Shown here in pieces: positions 21,829-34,599 of a stretch of 64,000 nt of DNA (the stretch's first letter is position 1; each line of letters begins with the position of its first letter). Made by a program: the position numbers and the translations under genes. Source of the DNA: Acorus gramineus (lineage: Eukaryota > Streptophyta > Magnoliopsida > Acorales > Acoraceae). The DNA lies in contig CM060849.1 of the NCBI GenBank assembly GCA_030737835.1, positions 4,960,001 to 5,024,000 on the forward strand. The letters run 5' to 3'. The notes under the pieces are model-generated. The model saw only the letters and a program-made list of their open reading frames with translations. It was not told where the DNA came from and made no database searches.

Positions 21829-24612
21829 GTAATATTTTTCCATGTTTTAGCGATCTCTTCTTTTTGAAAAATGTAATTACTATACATCGTATCTCAAGCG
21901 CTTTTTGTGTGATTGCTTATTATATTTTAAAATATTTATATATTCTCTAATATGAAAATTAATTAATTTATCAAAAATATTATTAATTATATTTGTAGTT
22001 ATCTTATTTCACGATCCGACATCATCAATGTGCATGGGATTACCTGACAATTATAATTTGTCTCCTTCACACACAAATCTTACAAAATAATCCATAAAAT
22101 ATTTTAAAATACTTTTTACAAGCGTGTAACGTGCACGTGGACCCCACCAATTTCTTTAATATACGAGCCTTGCTCTACGTGTCAAAAAATTTCAGGTGAC
22201 AGGATTAATACAGATTCGCAAATGTTTAAAGCTTGATTTAGGATTTCCACAAATAACTTTTATCACCCTATATACAATTTGGAGATGCATTATGTTTTTT
22301 TTTTGGGTTTCATCGATGGATTTTTAGATGTATATTAGGTTCATGAGCAGTGAGAGAGAAACAATCAAGAAGAACAAATCAACTTCTTTTGGTTGAAGGA
22401 CACAACAAGTGTGGTAACTCTTGTTACATGGTAATTTGAATTCAATATTTGTGTTCTTTACTTTCTTTTTATTATCATATAAATGTGTCATTTTTATTCT
22501 CAAGCTTTTATAGCAATTCAACAACCACATAGTCTGTTTTTCAATGTGATGTTTACTTTTGATTTCTCATGTGTATCAATTCAGTGAATGATTTCCTGAT
22601 ATGATATGTCATAAATATTCCATGAATATGGCAATCTTTTCTTCTATAGATGACATCATGTCCTAGCATCAAGCATGTGAGTGTCTCAACCACTAAAAAT
22701 TTATTTATATACTGAATGTCTAACTATATTATTTTTAATAACTCAATATTAGAAAATCACTTGTTTGAAATTAAAAGTTTCGCCTCGTATATTTGACAAA
22801 TAGATTATGAGACAAGGAAAACAAGTTTTCATTCATCTTTACAATTTAAGTTTGAATACTCCCTGAAAGTTATAATTTTTTGTATTTTTTCATATGATCT
22901 TTGTATCTTTTCATATGATCTTCTTGCAGGGTATCAATTCTTGATATTATTTGATTATATAACATCATATTAAAATAAGAAAATGTTTATATACATACCC
23001 ACAAAAATGCATTATATTTGAGAAGAACCCCCTATCTTTCACAATGTGTAAATCTCCCATGGAATACAAAATATGACAAAACAAAGCCCATTGTCATTTG
23101 ATTATACCACTCAAAACTAAACCCGTAGGGGTTTTCATCATATCCTGTAATTAAGAGATTTTTTTACACACGTCTCATATAGTTTTTTTTCAAAATTTAG
23201 AAGATTCATTAGGAATTACTAATGCAAAGTAGAAAATAATTATATACAAGATGTAAAGTAGAAAATTCCAGTTTGTTTTTATTAATTGTTTTTGGATCCC
23301 TAATCTCATGTTTTCTTTTATCACAAGCAGTATACAAATTTCATAATTTTATCTTGAATTGTGTATATCACCATATTATATAAAATGTATAAAAGGGAAA
23401 TGTCATTGGCAGTCCATATTTGTTTTGATTTTTTTTTAAACTAGTAAACATCATCTAATGAGATGCTTATTTTTATAAAAATTATGAAAAGTTTCAAATA
23501 ATTTCAAATAATGTATATACATCGCCCTGACGATATATATACATTGTTGGATAGCTATTAAAGCATATGAACTATCCGTAGGAGTCATGTTTTTATATGA
23601 AGTATACACCATTAAACAGGAGCCATGTTTTTATACGAAGTATACACCATTAAACAGGAGCCATGTTTTTATGATCCATCAAACTATAATATCATATCTG
23701 TTTTTGGCAGATCTAATTAGTTGCCATCCAAACAATTTTGTGTGATTGTTTAACCCAAGATGATATTATCGAAATCCATGTGTTATAACAACAAACACAT
23801 TCTATTCTTTCAACATGTTGATCATTAATTTTCTCCTTACCCACAAATATAATTCATCCAGTATCCAGTTTAATGGTGTATGTTTTTACTGTCATGCAAG
23901 ATAGCTGTTTAATTATGAAATGAATTACATATTATTTTGTACCATATGTGTAATATGTGGATATTAAATGTCATACCGATTGAATGCATTTCACATGTAG
24001 AAAAATGAAAACATTCTATTATTTTTCATCAACACAAGTTTATTAGATTGTTTCATCAATATGAAAGCAGATAAAATCAACTTGAATTAATGAAGTCACC
24101 ATTATACATTTTTTTATCTATATATTTGTTGTTGATGACCTTGGAATTATTTCGAAGGGCCTTACTCACAAAGGAGAAAAAGCATATAGGTGTCCTTGAA
24201 TTACCTGACTTTACTTGCAAGTGTGAAATATATTACATTTTTCTTCAAAATCCCAAACCACCTAGATGTTTATCAACAACAAGATCACCCCATTCTCCCA
24301 ACCTGCCTCAAATTATGTTTTGTTTTTTTCTTGAAAATATGTCATCTCTGTTTGCCTAAAACAAGTACAATTCTAATCATAAAAATTCATACATACATTC
24401 TACACATTTTCAAATATCTTAGGAACCACCAAAAATTTGTTTTAGAAGACAAATTTGTGATTAGACAATCTAGATAGTTTCAAACAAGATATGGATATGA
24501 AGAGTGACTTCTGTGAAGTGCCCAAGTAAGAATATCTTTTACTTATCTATGTTTAATTTAGTATTTATTTGATGCAGGTAGCTTAGCACGTCTTGTTTGA
24601 AGATTGAACTTA
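21829..24612. other. AT-rich intergenic DNA upstream of the F-box gene
   Basis: I see no recognisable exon or complete transposon. ABRE-like ACGTG cores occur near 22130. A frame at 24090-24359 encodes a hydrophobic, low-complexity peptide with no clear homology. The sequence just before 24613 may contain the 5' UTR of the F-box gene. Confidence 0.45.
23585..23670. repeat. Tandem duplication of a 38-bp unit
   Basis: Two 38-bp units (23585-23622 and 23623-23660) share GTATACACCATTAAACAGGA, followed by the first ten bases of a third unit. They differ by single substitutions. Confidence 0.85.
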
Positions 24613-26466
24613 ATGGACAGAATAAGCACCCTTCCTGATGAGATATTGTCATCCATCCTCTCTCGCTTGAACTTAATGGAAGCTGTGAGGACCTCTGTCC
24701 TCTGCAGGCGATGGGAACGCCTATGGACACTCGTTCCCTCTCTCAATTTTTTCTCACTACTACTAGCCATCCTCATGGGTGCCATCCCCTCTCGCTTCGA
24801 CCACAACCATTTCATCTCCATCATTCACCATTGGCTCTTGGCCGTCGAAGCCATCCTACATTCCATCCACCCTCCTATTAAGTCTTGCATCATTCCTATC
24901 TTCCTCCCTCAGGGTGTAGGCGCATACATCTTCTTTGCCCCGCTTTTCAACAGGTATGTCTGCTCTCAAATTCACTAGTGACTAGGTTGATGTCAAATTT
25001 GATAGTCTACTTAGAAAAATCATATTAAAAGTGCTTATACAATTAGTCTGCCATGAGAATATATTCAATTCATATGAATGTGTATTTCATTTTTATAAAA
25101 GAATGTGCTTCGTTAGCTAATAATATATGTAAAAAATCAAAACGTCTGAGGGCCACAAAAGGGGGCTGCAAAGAGTATTGAACGTACCATTTTCCTATTT
25201 TAAATCATACTTTAAGCCAACCCATAACCTCATCATGAATTTGCATGTAAGCTAAACAAAAAAATTTGTTGCTTTGTAGAATTCTTATCACAATGAAGGA
25301 GAAGTTCATAGAAAATCTCACAATATATGGCATCCAAGGAGCTCCATATATACTGCCAAGAGAGATCATCTCATGCCCTTCTCTCAAGAAGCTTGAATTG
25401 CATGGCTTCTCTCTGATCCTTCCTGGACTTTTCCCCCCACTCTCCGACCGCCTTGTGATGCTCACCCTCCAGCGCTTGACAATAACGCAGGAGCAGTTAG
25501 AGAGGATGATCTCCAATTGTGTCAACCTTCAGTACTTGAAGGTCTACTTTTGTCCTGGCATCACCCATATTAGGATTTCTACTCCAAGTTTGATTTTGCT
25601 AGAGATTGGCACATGCTGGGTAACCAACATAAGTTTCTTGCAAGGCATGTACTTCGCGGGGCACGTATCACTCAAATTGTATAGAGCGCAAGAGAGGGAT
25701 GAGGATAATGTGCTCATAAAGTTAGAGACAAGTTATTCACGAAGCCAACCTGAGCAGTTTAAGCTATGCTTAGGCCCAGCGTACATCCATGTGAGTTGTT
25801 TTCTTTGAAATTTGTGCGTTCAGTAAACATGTTATTTTATGATTCATAGTAGTGAATGTTTTGATTCAATTTAAACATTTTTTGTTGAATAACAGAGAGA
25901 GGAAACACAACTGCTAAGTGCCATGCATTTTGGGAGGCAAGTCAATTCACTAATGCTGCTTGAGTTAAGCATATGTTTATCTGATGTGTGCACCGCACCC
26001 ACCTTGTTATCACTCCTTGGGGCCTGCCCAAACCTTGTTCAACTTTCAATCATAGTCAGTTCTCTAACCTTAAATGCTTAATTTTGTGTCCAGCATGATT
26101 TGTTGTGATATGCAATGATATCAACATACATTAACATGACCTATTTTGTCAATTGATTAGGAATTGCAATGTCTAGGAGGTGGACACAAAAATCCAGATT
26201 TTTGGAAGAATCAAGAGACCGTTGAGTGCCTAGAGAGTAACATTCAAAGCATTCACTTGGACTTGATCAATGTGAACCGTGTCGATACATTCGAGTTCCT
26301 GAGGTTTTTGATGAGGACCGCTCGTGCTTTGAAGTTTCTAACAATTGATTACTGGAAGGGTCCCAAGAGAGTGTCAAAGTTCATAGAGCGTTTGTACGGT
26401 GAACTGGAGAGGGCTAATCCAGAGCTGATAATCCTTGTTAAGCGTTGCCCGAGAATCGAATTATGA
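24613..26466 (+). CDS. F-box/LRR-type protein, four exons
   Basis: Exons 24613-24953, 25280-25790, 25896-26054 and 26161-26466 join in frame across GT-AG introns to 1317 nt (438 residues plus stop). Residues 2-45 form a typical plant F-box (DRISTLPDEILSSILSRLNL, then TSVLCRRWERLWTLVPSL), which binds SKP1/ASK in an SCF ubiquitin ligase. The middle part has leucine-rich repeat-like blocks (CPSLKKLELHGFSL, LVMLTLQRLTIT, CVNLQYLKVYFCPGI), and the C-terminus resembles the end of F-box/LRR or FBD proteins (FEFLRFLMRTARALKFLTID, ANPELIILVKRCP). The LRR part presumably selects the substrate, which is unknown. The start is the first ATG of the F-box frame. The exon 3 donor GTCAGT is slightly weak; the alternative of reading through hits a stop soon after. 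Function is by family; target and expression cannot be seen. Confidence 0.85.
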
Positions 26467-27639
26467 TTCAGTTTCTATTTCCAGTTGTTTCCATTTGCAT
26501 TTTCTGGTGTTGTAAGACTTTGTTAATGTGAGAGGATCTCTGTATCCCTCAACTTTTTAAAAAGAATTGATATGGTAAGTGTTAGTTTGTTATATTGATT
26601 ATATATCAACCAAATATTTTAGTTTAATTACATTTTAGTTCTGTTTATAAATATCTTAACCTGTAATATTATTTGTACAGATTCTTGATACATCTATAGT
26701 GCATATTGTTCATATGAAAGTGCAGAAAAAGATCATCCACAATCTCCTCGATCATGTTTTGATGGGTCAATATAGGCTAAATATAAATTCATGGTATAAC
26801 AAATTTTGAATTAGATGTAGGTTTTTTTCCATCTTGCTTTGGAGATTGCATGTAATAATAATTTTTATATATATTCTCTCGTTTTTGTTTTGAGTCAAAA
26901 GTATCTTTGTCACATTAGTGTTTGATGCCTCGTGGAATTTGAATGGGCAATGGGCATCCTTATTACAATCTAATACATAGGTTATCGTGACATAGAATGG
27001 GGAATCAATAGTGTGATGGTGATTTCAATGCTCAAATACTCATTTGAAATTACATTTTGCTTTATTCCAAACACTTAGTTTAATGAAGAATATTGATTAG
27101 TGTGTGATGAATATGTCCATGCAGTACTACTTTGCCATCCAATGTCTTCTCTAATTTTTTAATTTATTTCAACAGTAACCTTAGAGCTTTAGCAGAATAA
27201 TTGAAGGATAGTAAGTCACCCATCCCCAGAAACAATAAACCATTTTAAGCCAATTAACCATTTTAAGCCAATTAATGGTGGCATGCAGATTCTCATTAAT
27301 TTAATTTAAGTCTTCCAAACATCAATTTTGAAGTTATTATGACTAAGTTTTACTTATTTCGAGCCATATTTTTAAACCATATGAAGGCAAATATTTTTAC
27401 CGAAGTAAATTTGAGGTTCTTGATAAAAAAATTACCCTCACCGTTGAAATATTTCATCGCTAAATATACCTTTACCGACGATAAATTCCTTGATAAAAAT
27501 TAACTTACCAACCAACAATATGTTTCCTCGGTAAAAAAAAAAAAATGCACAATTACCCACAAACTCTTTCTTAGGTAAAAGTTCATGATTTACTTATAGA
27601 CCTTTTGGGATGGTGAATATTGTGAGGGACCTAAAAGAT
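26467..27639. other. Intergenic DNA downstream of the F-box gene
   Basis: This is AT-rich and probably begins with the F-box 3' UTR. Two 20-bp copies of CCATTTTAAGCCAATTAA lie in tandem near 27240-27280. No gene is recognised. Confidence 0.5.
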
Positions 27640-27750
27640 TAGGAGTGCAACTTGGACGGATCGAATTCAACCCAACCTGAAATTTGGACGGAAATTTGGG
27701 TGAGTTTGAGTTAGGGTTTTAACATTCATGTTCAACCGGATTCGGAACCT
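27640..27750. mobile_element. End fragment of a hAT-like element (TAGGGGTGCAAC family)
   Basis: The sequence from TAGGAGTGCAACTTGGACGG onward, with AATTCAACCCAACC and TTCAACCGGATTCGG, parallels the left end of the complete element at 49913. No matching right end is seen, so only one terminus remains. Confidence 0.55.
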
Positions 27751-27829
27751 CGTCAATCAAGAACAAAAAAAAAATCAGATGTAGCGATCTACGTTGAGCG
27801 ACAGCAGGGAGGTTACTTCGATCCCCTTG

Positions 27830-28054
27830 CATACGGTGAGCACAACTCTCCCAATTCCTGAGCTGCTTCTGATATAGGACATCATTTCGCGAGAGAGGAG
27901 AGTTGCTATGTAATATTTGATGACCCTTGACAAATGCCAATAATGTGGGACTGATGATTTTCAGGAGGATGTTCTTAAAGCTGTTCACAATAATTTTGGT
28001 GAACAAGTACTTGTAAAAGGTATTGCAAAGAGAGATGGGCATGAAGTCTTCCAA
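27830..28054 (-). pseudogene. LINE reverse transcriptase fragment
   Basis: On the minus strand, DFMPISLCNTFYKYLFTKII followed by LKIISPTLLAFVKGHQIL corresponds to the conserved PISLCN...YKI..KI....L....P.IIS..Q.AFV.GR.I region of plant L1-type LINE reverse transcriptases. The catalytic YxDD region is absent and several consensus residues are altered, so this is a dead fragment. Confidence 0.7.
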
Positions 28055-28059
28055 TCGTT

Positions 28060-29453
28060 TCTACTTTCTTAATTTTGTGGGATGAGAGCAATGAATTTTG
28101 TGTCACTGCTGCTACTTTGTCATTTTTTATTACAAGCTAGGTAACCCACATTGGGGTATGATCATCTTTGAGGCTGAGAATGATGGATCAAATTTCCTCC
28201 TCTGAGGGAATGCTCCCCAAAATGAAAAAAAAATGCCATTTTGCATGGTAAACACCTCAATAAAAAGGGTTCTAGATTGATATCTACACTTCTTAGATAT
28301 GCTTCTATAGAAGTTACACAAGTCTGGGGAAAAAATTGGAATTTCAATAAAAATTAGTTTTATATATGAATCTGAGGAAACTATTTTATTCAGCTTCCAA
28401 GACTCTTATCTACATGTTTATACTCTGTTTCATCATACAACATGAAAAACAGATATCACCTGCGCATGAGGTGGGGGGGATCCAGGGTGGGTATAAAAAG
28501 ATCGATTCACTTGTTTTTTATGCTGTCGTGGTGAGAATTTTACCTCCAAATCCAAGATAATGTGCGCGTGCCATGATTACTTGGATATGAAGCCGACATG
28601 ACAAATTATAGGATGGACGTAGCTACCCCTAGTAAGGGACTTCGGGAAATGGAGAACCGTAAAGGAGATGAACAATAATTAAAGAGTGATTCATTCAGAA
28701 TGACCACTCTCCGGGCTATTAACTCTAGCTAGTGCAACATAAACTAAACTTTTAATCAAAATATGATAAATTTTACTTGGCCCTACCCAATTTTGCAGCT
28801 CAAATTCAGTATTGACAGACAGTCTCTTGCAAATCTGTTTCATTTCTAACATGGGGAGTTCACTGAAGCACCTTCAAAATACATCCATTTTAGCTGTTGG
28901 GTTGAATTGATAACTTTTATATAGCAACTAATATTAAGAGTATGAACACACTATTTTCTTTGTTTTACATGCATGTTGACGTATTTTACATCGAGTATTC
29001 GTCAAACACAATTTTGTGAGGATGACAAATGTAGATCTGAGTTGTAGTTAGAGTTGCAGATCAAGATGTGCTGCAAATTTTGAAAGGGTACCATTTAAAT
29101 GACAAACTGCCACTTTCTCTTTCAGATGATGTTGCAGAAATCATTTATAAAACATCAGTCACTCTTAAATGTGATTATGCAAGTATCTAATCAATTAAAT
29201 AGTTCCTAGTCATACAACCTGGACATTATTTGACCTTCATGAACTGAGAAAAAGTCCATTGATAGTTGCCATGACTTTGCGTTCCGTGAACAAAATCTAA
29301 CAAAACTGCAAACCTCACAATAGTCAAGGCAAGCTTTGATATTTATCGAATTGTATAACATAACAAATGTATCAGATGTGTAAAAAAATTCTGCATTGAT
29401 ATATTTCTTCAAAATGAATTAAAAGCAGGTTTTGAGAATTTACAAATAGCGGG
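28060..29453. other. Intergenic DNA between the LINE fragment and the K+ channel gene
   Basis: No recognisable gene. Two overlapping minus-strand frames at 28130-28347 lie next to the LINE fragment and may belong to it, but I cannot match them to a LINE domain. Confidence 0.4.
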
Positions 29454-29666
29454 TTACAATTTATTACCACATGGAGCTAGCGGAAAAGAATTGGGGAACA
29501 GATATTCAACTGTACAGTATGACCCATGGTATTGCACCCGATCGAGCTCACGGTTATATCCTTTTGAGACCGATAAAGCATTCCGCTTTTCTCCTGCTTC
29601 TGGAAGGAATTCCCAAGAAGAATATTTCAATTCAGAGGGATCCCATTCAATCATCGTTGAAGAATC
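29454..29666. other. Block open on both strands next to the TPK stop codon
   Basis: On the plus strand, after an AG at about 29450, one frame runs GYNLLPHGASGKELGNRYS and on to a TAG at 29668-29670. On the minus strand, the frame continuing past the TPK stop stays open for about 70 codons, including an ATG at 29654. The composition is less AT-rich than its surroundings. It may be part of the TPK 3' UTR, a terminal exon of another gene, or inserted coding DNA. I do not recognise the protein in any frame. Confidence 0.3.
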
Positions 29667-32600
29667 TTAGTGATGACAATCTCCAAGTGTGATTTTTCCG
29701 CAGTTGCCCGTGTCTAGCCTATCAAATTGCTGGCAGATTGGCAGGATGTCCTTGTCAGCTATCTTCCCCATCTCCTTGAGTTTGTATATGACATATTCAG
29801 ACTTGCTGCATAGACAACCAATATTTAGTACAAGAGAAAGCTAGAATAGGCAATACACAAACACAAATAGTCAATTACGCTTTCAAGAGAAAGATTTGAT
29901 GCAGGTAGTAAAAAATGGACAGTGTGTGTCATCTATTACAAAACCTCCAAGCATTCTTTTATGAGTTTCATGGATGTCAACAGTTGGAAATGGGAATGAA
30001 AAAGGAAGCAAACAAAAGTACTTTAAATTTTTGTTCAGCAATTCCACCATCAGAGGCATACAAGTGAAATACAAGAACCTGTACTACTAAGCCATAAAAT
30101 ATATTGTATAACAATGTCAGCAAACATATTTCTCACTGTTTCCTGCCATTATACAACCTTTGTTTTTCTTTTTCTTTTTTTTTTTGAGGAAATGGTAGGT
30201 TTTCACACCCGTATGATTAATAGGAGAATGAAAACCCAAAGCACGGAAACCAAAGAACAGAACCCACGTGCCCTAACTATACCATTATACAACTTAAGGA
30301 CAGCTTTTCAGGAATATTTTGTGCTACATTAATTCAATGATATAAAGAGTGCACTATGTGTTTCTCATGAAGTTAGAACTACTGACTAGAAATAATATTG
30401 AAAGGAAATTCTATGGGACAGCACTTTTGGTATGAAAGTAGTTACCCGTCATGTGCTGGTTGGATGAACTATCATGCAATTAGGATGAATGTAGCTGGAT
30501 GGAATGTGAATCTTCAGATGAATATAGTATATCCAACATAGGTAGAACTGAAGATTAGTGCATGATAGGAAACCTAGGAGTTCAATAAGGGAAAAAAAAA
30601 CTAAGGTGAAAATTAATTGTAATGTTCAGTACCGCAACAAGCCAACCATTGCTGGGGACCATATAGAAGCAGGAAGGATGAGCAGATCATTGTCGATGGT
30701 AATAGAAGAAAGGAAGACGAGTCTTGACATGATTTGGATGGAAGAACCCAGTGCATATATTCAAGGTCATTATGTTAGAGCAACATTGGATAACAGCGTA
30801 TGAAAAATTAGTTGCATTAATGCTGGCCTCCAATCCAAACATTGAGAAACAGGCTATGCAGAACTTGGAAATACATAGATAGACAAAGTGGAGAAATTCT
30901 TTGGCCATTTTAATCATGGACAATAATAGTTCTGGTAGGTGAAACAAAGATAGGCACAAATATTAGTTTGGAGATATGGAGCAATTTTATAAAGTCCCAG
31001 AATTTGAAGAAAATGGAGGAATACACAGAAAAATGACTAAGATGTGGTTTATTGATCATTAGAAATTAATAGATGGGTTTTTGGAAGGATAAATACATCA
31101 GTTTTCCAGCATTGCGAACCAACTACAAAGCTACTCTAAGAGGACAATAAAATTTAAATGAGGCCAACCATGTTTTATGGACCTAAATGGTCGGCTATCA
31201 GGAAGCAGCACATGAATAAAGTTTGGTGAGGCTGACATGAAGATCTAAGATAGACTTAAAGCATATAATAAGGATAGGACAAAAGATAAGTATTTGATGT
31301 CTGGCATGAATGCCAGGAGTGGATTGGGAGAACCAAATGAATTTGAAGAGAAGTACTTAATAAGAAAGAAAAGAATATCTGTTATGGGTATGGCCTTTCA
31401 TACAAGATTTATAACTAAAGAATATGAACCAACTCATTCGGTAACAAGTTATGTTGATGTTAATGTTGATTTTCATGACTGATAGCGTACCACACTTCAT
31501 TCACCCAAATCTAATCTGGCAGCAATCTGGTAAGAAACTCCAAGGTCTAGTGAATAATTAGATACTATTTTTCATAAAATCATAAGCGGATCAGCTGATA
31601 AAATGGATACATTATCAACATGATAAATCATCATTGTCAAACTAAGGTGGGCAATCATTTTTTTTTTTTTTTGAGATAAATTGTGGTCATTTTCTATTTC
31701 AAAAATTTCGAATTGACAATCCCAAAGGGGTGAGGGAAAACAGAGAAGAAGCAAAATACAAGATGGGCAATCATGTCATATGAACTCAGAATATTGGAGG
31801 AGATGACACTGCTAGAACTAGAAAAGACCACTCATCATTGAAAAGTTCAAGACTGCTTGGCTGCACAAATCCTTGTGAACAAGTAAATGGCTCAATTCTA
31901 TAAAATTCTTGTGTTTTTTAAGTATACATTAATATTATTGGTGTCTACTGTCATGTATGCATCATAGATAGCCTGCAAAATTCAAGAATTTTGTCAAACG
32001 AATTATTAAAAAATAACTAAAATTACTTCAAGACAATTAAGCAATGTTTTAAACCAAAAAAATGACATATCAATCTGAATTTTTTGTTACAAAATAATGA
32101 AAATATTGATAAAAAATAGGAAACAAGAAAATATAATGAAAAGAGATACAATGAGTGTAATTGATGATAGCAGACAGTTTACCCTCGTCATATTTTCTCA
32201 TTAGAAAAAAAACGATTTCTTTCAAAACCACACAACCATGTTACCAATAAAAGGCTGATTATGTAACAAAGAGCTCTTTAACAATTAACTCATTTATTTG
32301 AAGAATCAGCACAAGCACAACAGATTGTTTTAAGACAACCCAATAACGATCCTGAAAATACAACAAAAATGCCTTGGAAAATGTTGATCTTTCAAAGCAT
32401 TTTTGCAATGGAGGTCCTTAACTCAAAATGTCATAAGATTTTTACAAGAAGATCACATCACTTGTGTTCATAATGCTCATAGATAAATGCATTGTCAATT
32501 TGTAGGCCTTCCATCCTTTTTCCATTACATCTGCTAATCAGGAAAACAGGTTTACTCAAGATCAATTTGGCTGATAACCCCCCCTTTAACTCATAACATT

Positions 32601-34291
32601 TTCAAACAAAAGAAAGTTGCTATAGTGATTAGACCACTTTTCCTCACTGGTTACCATCATTTTCACAAGGTATGTCCATCAGCAGGTGAAAATGCAGGGG
32701 ATGAAGGGATTCTATCCGATGATGACCACTTATTTTATTATCACACACTAAACAACATGAAGCTTCACCTTATTTTTAAATCCCCGATACATATCGATCA
32801 AGCTGATTAACACTAACACTTGAAACTAAGATGTAAGCATAAATAATGTGGAATCTGGTCATATGTTGTCTCTAAAGCTGCTGCATCGGTATTAGATACA
32901 TCCAATTGGTCCATTAACATAATGGGTCAATATGCATACTTATATGACGAGCACCTCAATGTTAAGCCACATGTATGTGTTGCTCTTCTTATAGCTAAGT
33001 TTCTGATATCCTAATCTTCCACATTCCAATGCAGATCGGTATTACAAGGAAGAAAACAAAGTAAAGATGGATGACCTTCCAAACAAAAGGTTTATAAGTA
33101 CTTCTTCATTTATCATTTGCGCTTTCATGCACTAAAAATAAGCCTAACCAAACAATCAATGAAGAGCAGAGGATGAGCCTCGACGAACCTGACAAACCCA
33201 TTATTATCGATATCCGCGGCGAGAAACTCCGAAACAGTCATGTCTTTTGCCAACACCAACTTTGCAATCATCCTGTGCCGCTTATCGATCCTCGCCTCCA
33301 TAAGATAAAGAAACGCCCTTGCCACCGCCAACGTTGAGACCAACAACCACAGCGAAGCGAACAACCTCCCCGACAACGACTTGAACGCGCGGTCCCCGTA
33401 CCCGACCGTCGTCACCGACATCACCGACAGATAGAAAGAGTCGAGCCACCCGAGCCGCTCCACGAAGTGCATCAACATCGTCCCCGCCCCGATGCACAGC
33501 ACGACGACTCCAAGCGCGAGCCCCACCTTCATCCGGATCCTCATCCGCCCCTTCTTGACATCCACGATGTAGTCCAGCCTCCGCCGGTTCTTGACGGTGG
33601 AGAGGAGCAGATTCTCCTGAAGATCGAGCACCCGATTGACCATCCCGCTCAAGAGGATGTCGATGAACCCGAACCCGAAGAGCACGAAAGCGATGGAGAA
33701 GACCTTAGCGGAGTCCGTGCGAGGGGTGATGTCGCCGTACCCGATGGTGCACATGGTGACGATGCAGAAGTAGAGGGCGTCGACGATCGGGTGGGTCTCG
33801 ACGCCCGTGAAGTGCGTCCGGTTGAAGGAGTAGATGGCGACGCCGAGGGAGAGGTAGAGGGAGAGGAGGACGACCGCCTGACGGACGATGGACCAGGAGC
33901 CGCCGGAGGGCTTGACGGGGTGGTCGGAGTGGTCGACGTCGTTGATGGTGGACATGGCGGGGGCGGTCCGAGAGCGGTGGAGGTTGGTCTTGGTTCGGCC
34001 AAGACGAGTGGGAATGGCGGGGTTGGGGTCCTCATGAGATGATGATAGTGGGGGATTGTTGATTAGGGTTTCGGAGAGGTCGAGAGAGGTGGGGGAGCCG
34101 AAGAAGAGGCGGCCGAAGAGGGGGGAGGAGGAGGAGGGGATGGGGAGGGTGAACTCATCGTTCTCGGGGAGGGGGGATAGAGAGGGTGGTGGGGTTGAGG
34201 AGGAGGAGGAAGAGGGAATGAGGATTGAGGGGGGGAGTTTTTTTCTAGGGGAATTGCTGAAATAGGTTGGGAGGAGAGGATCACTTTCCAT
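29667..34291 (-). CDS. TPK: Two-pore K+ channel (TPK2/3/5-like), two exons
   Basis: Exon 1 is 34291-33189 and exon 2 is 29805-29667; the GT-AG intron splits a serine codon, restoring GFVSKSEYVIYKLKEMGK. The product is 413 residues, within the usual TPK range. The polar, serine/proline-rich N-terminus carries LHRSRTAPAM (about 105-113); RSRTAP fits a mode-1 14-3-3 site. Two pore modules follow with selectivity filters TIGYGD (182-187) and TVGYGD (295-300), each between hydrophobic helices. A C-terminal EF-hand loop DIDNNGFVSKSE (360-371) keeps its acidic positions; the second, DTGNCGKITLGD, has Gly and Cys where Asp and Asn/Ser are usual. Plant TPKs are dimeric, K+-selective vacuolar (sometimes other endomembrane) channels regulated by Ca2+ and 14-3-3. 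The start at 34291 is preferred over the in-frame ATG at 34396, which would add a lysine/glutamine low-complexity leader. Confidence 0.93.
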
Positions 34292-34504
34292 GTGTAAAAT
34301 TTTACCTTTTTTTTTTGTTGTTGTTGTTGTTGATTGTGAATGATTGGCTGAATTTTTTTTTTTTTTTTTTTTTTGATGATTGTGTGGGGGAAACAAGAGT
34401 CTTGAGCAAAAGTTTCTCTGTCAAAGATCCATGGTTTTCGCATGAGGGGTTGAATGGAAGGGGAAGGGGGAGGGGGTTAGGGATTGAGAGGAGTCTGGGG
34501 TTTT

Positions 34505-34511
34505 TTTTATA
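34505..34511 (-). promoter_or_regulatory. TATA-like box of the TPK gene
   Basis: TATAAAA on the minus strand lies about 215 bp upstream of the chosen TPK start and is followed by a C-rich stretch. The position suits a core promoter, but AT-richness makes chance matches common. Confidence 0.3.
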
Positions 34512-34599
34512 AGTTAATTAATTGGTTCTGAAGAAGGTGAAGGGAGTACTGCCGCCGTATTGGGCAGGTCCTACAGATGAACCTGTCAAACATATTCAT

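Noticed and set aside
30558-31482. Genes inside the TPK intron (30558-30803 and 31294-31482)
   Set aside because: Short isolated plus-strand frames without recognisable domains; expected by chance in a 3.4 kb intron.
33467-34042. 191-codon plus-strand open frame
   Set aside because: It is the antisense shadow of TPK exon 1, caused by its GC-rich third positions.
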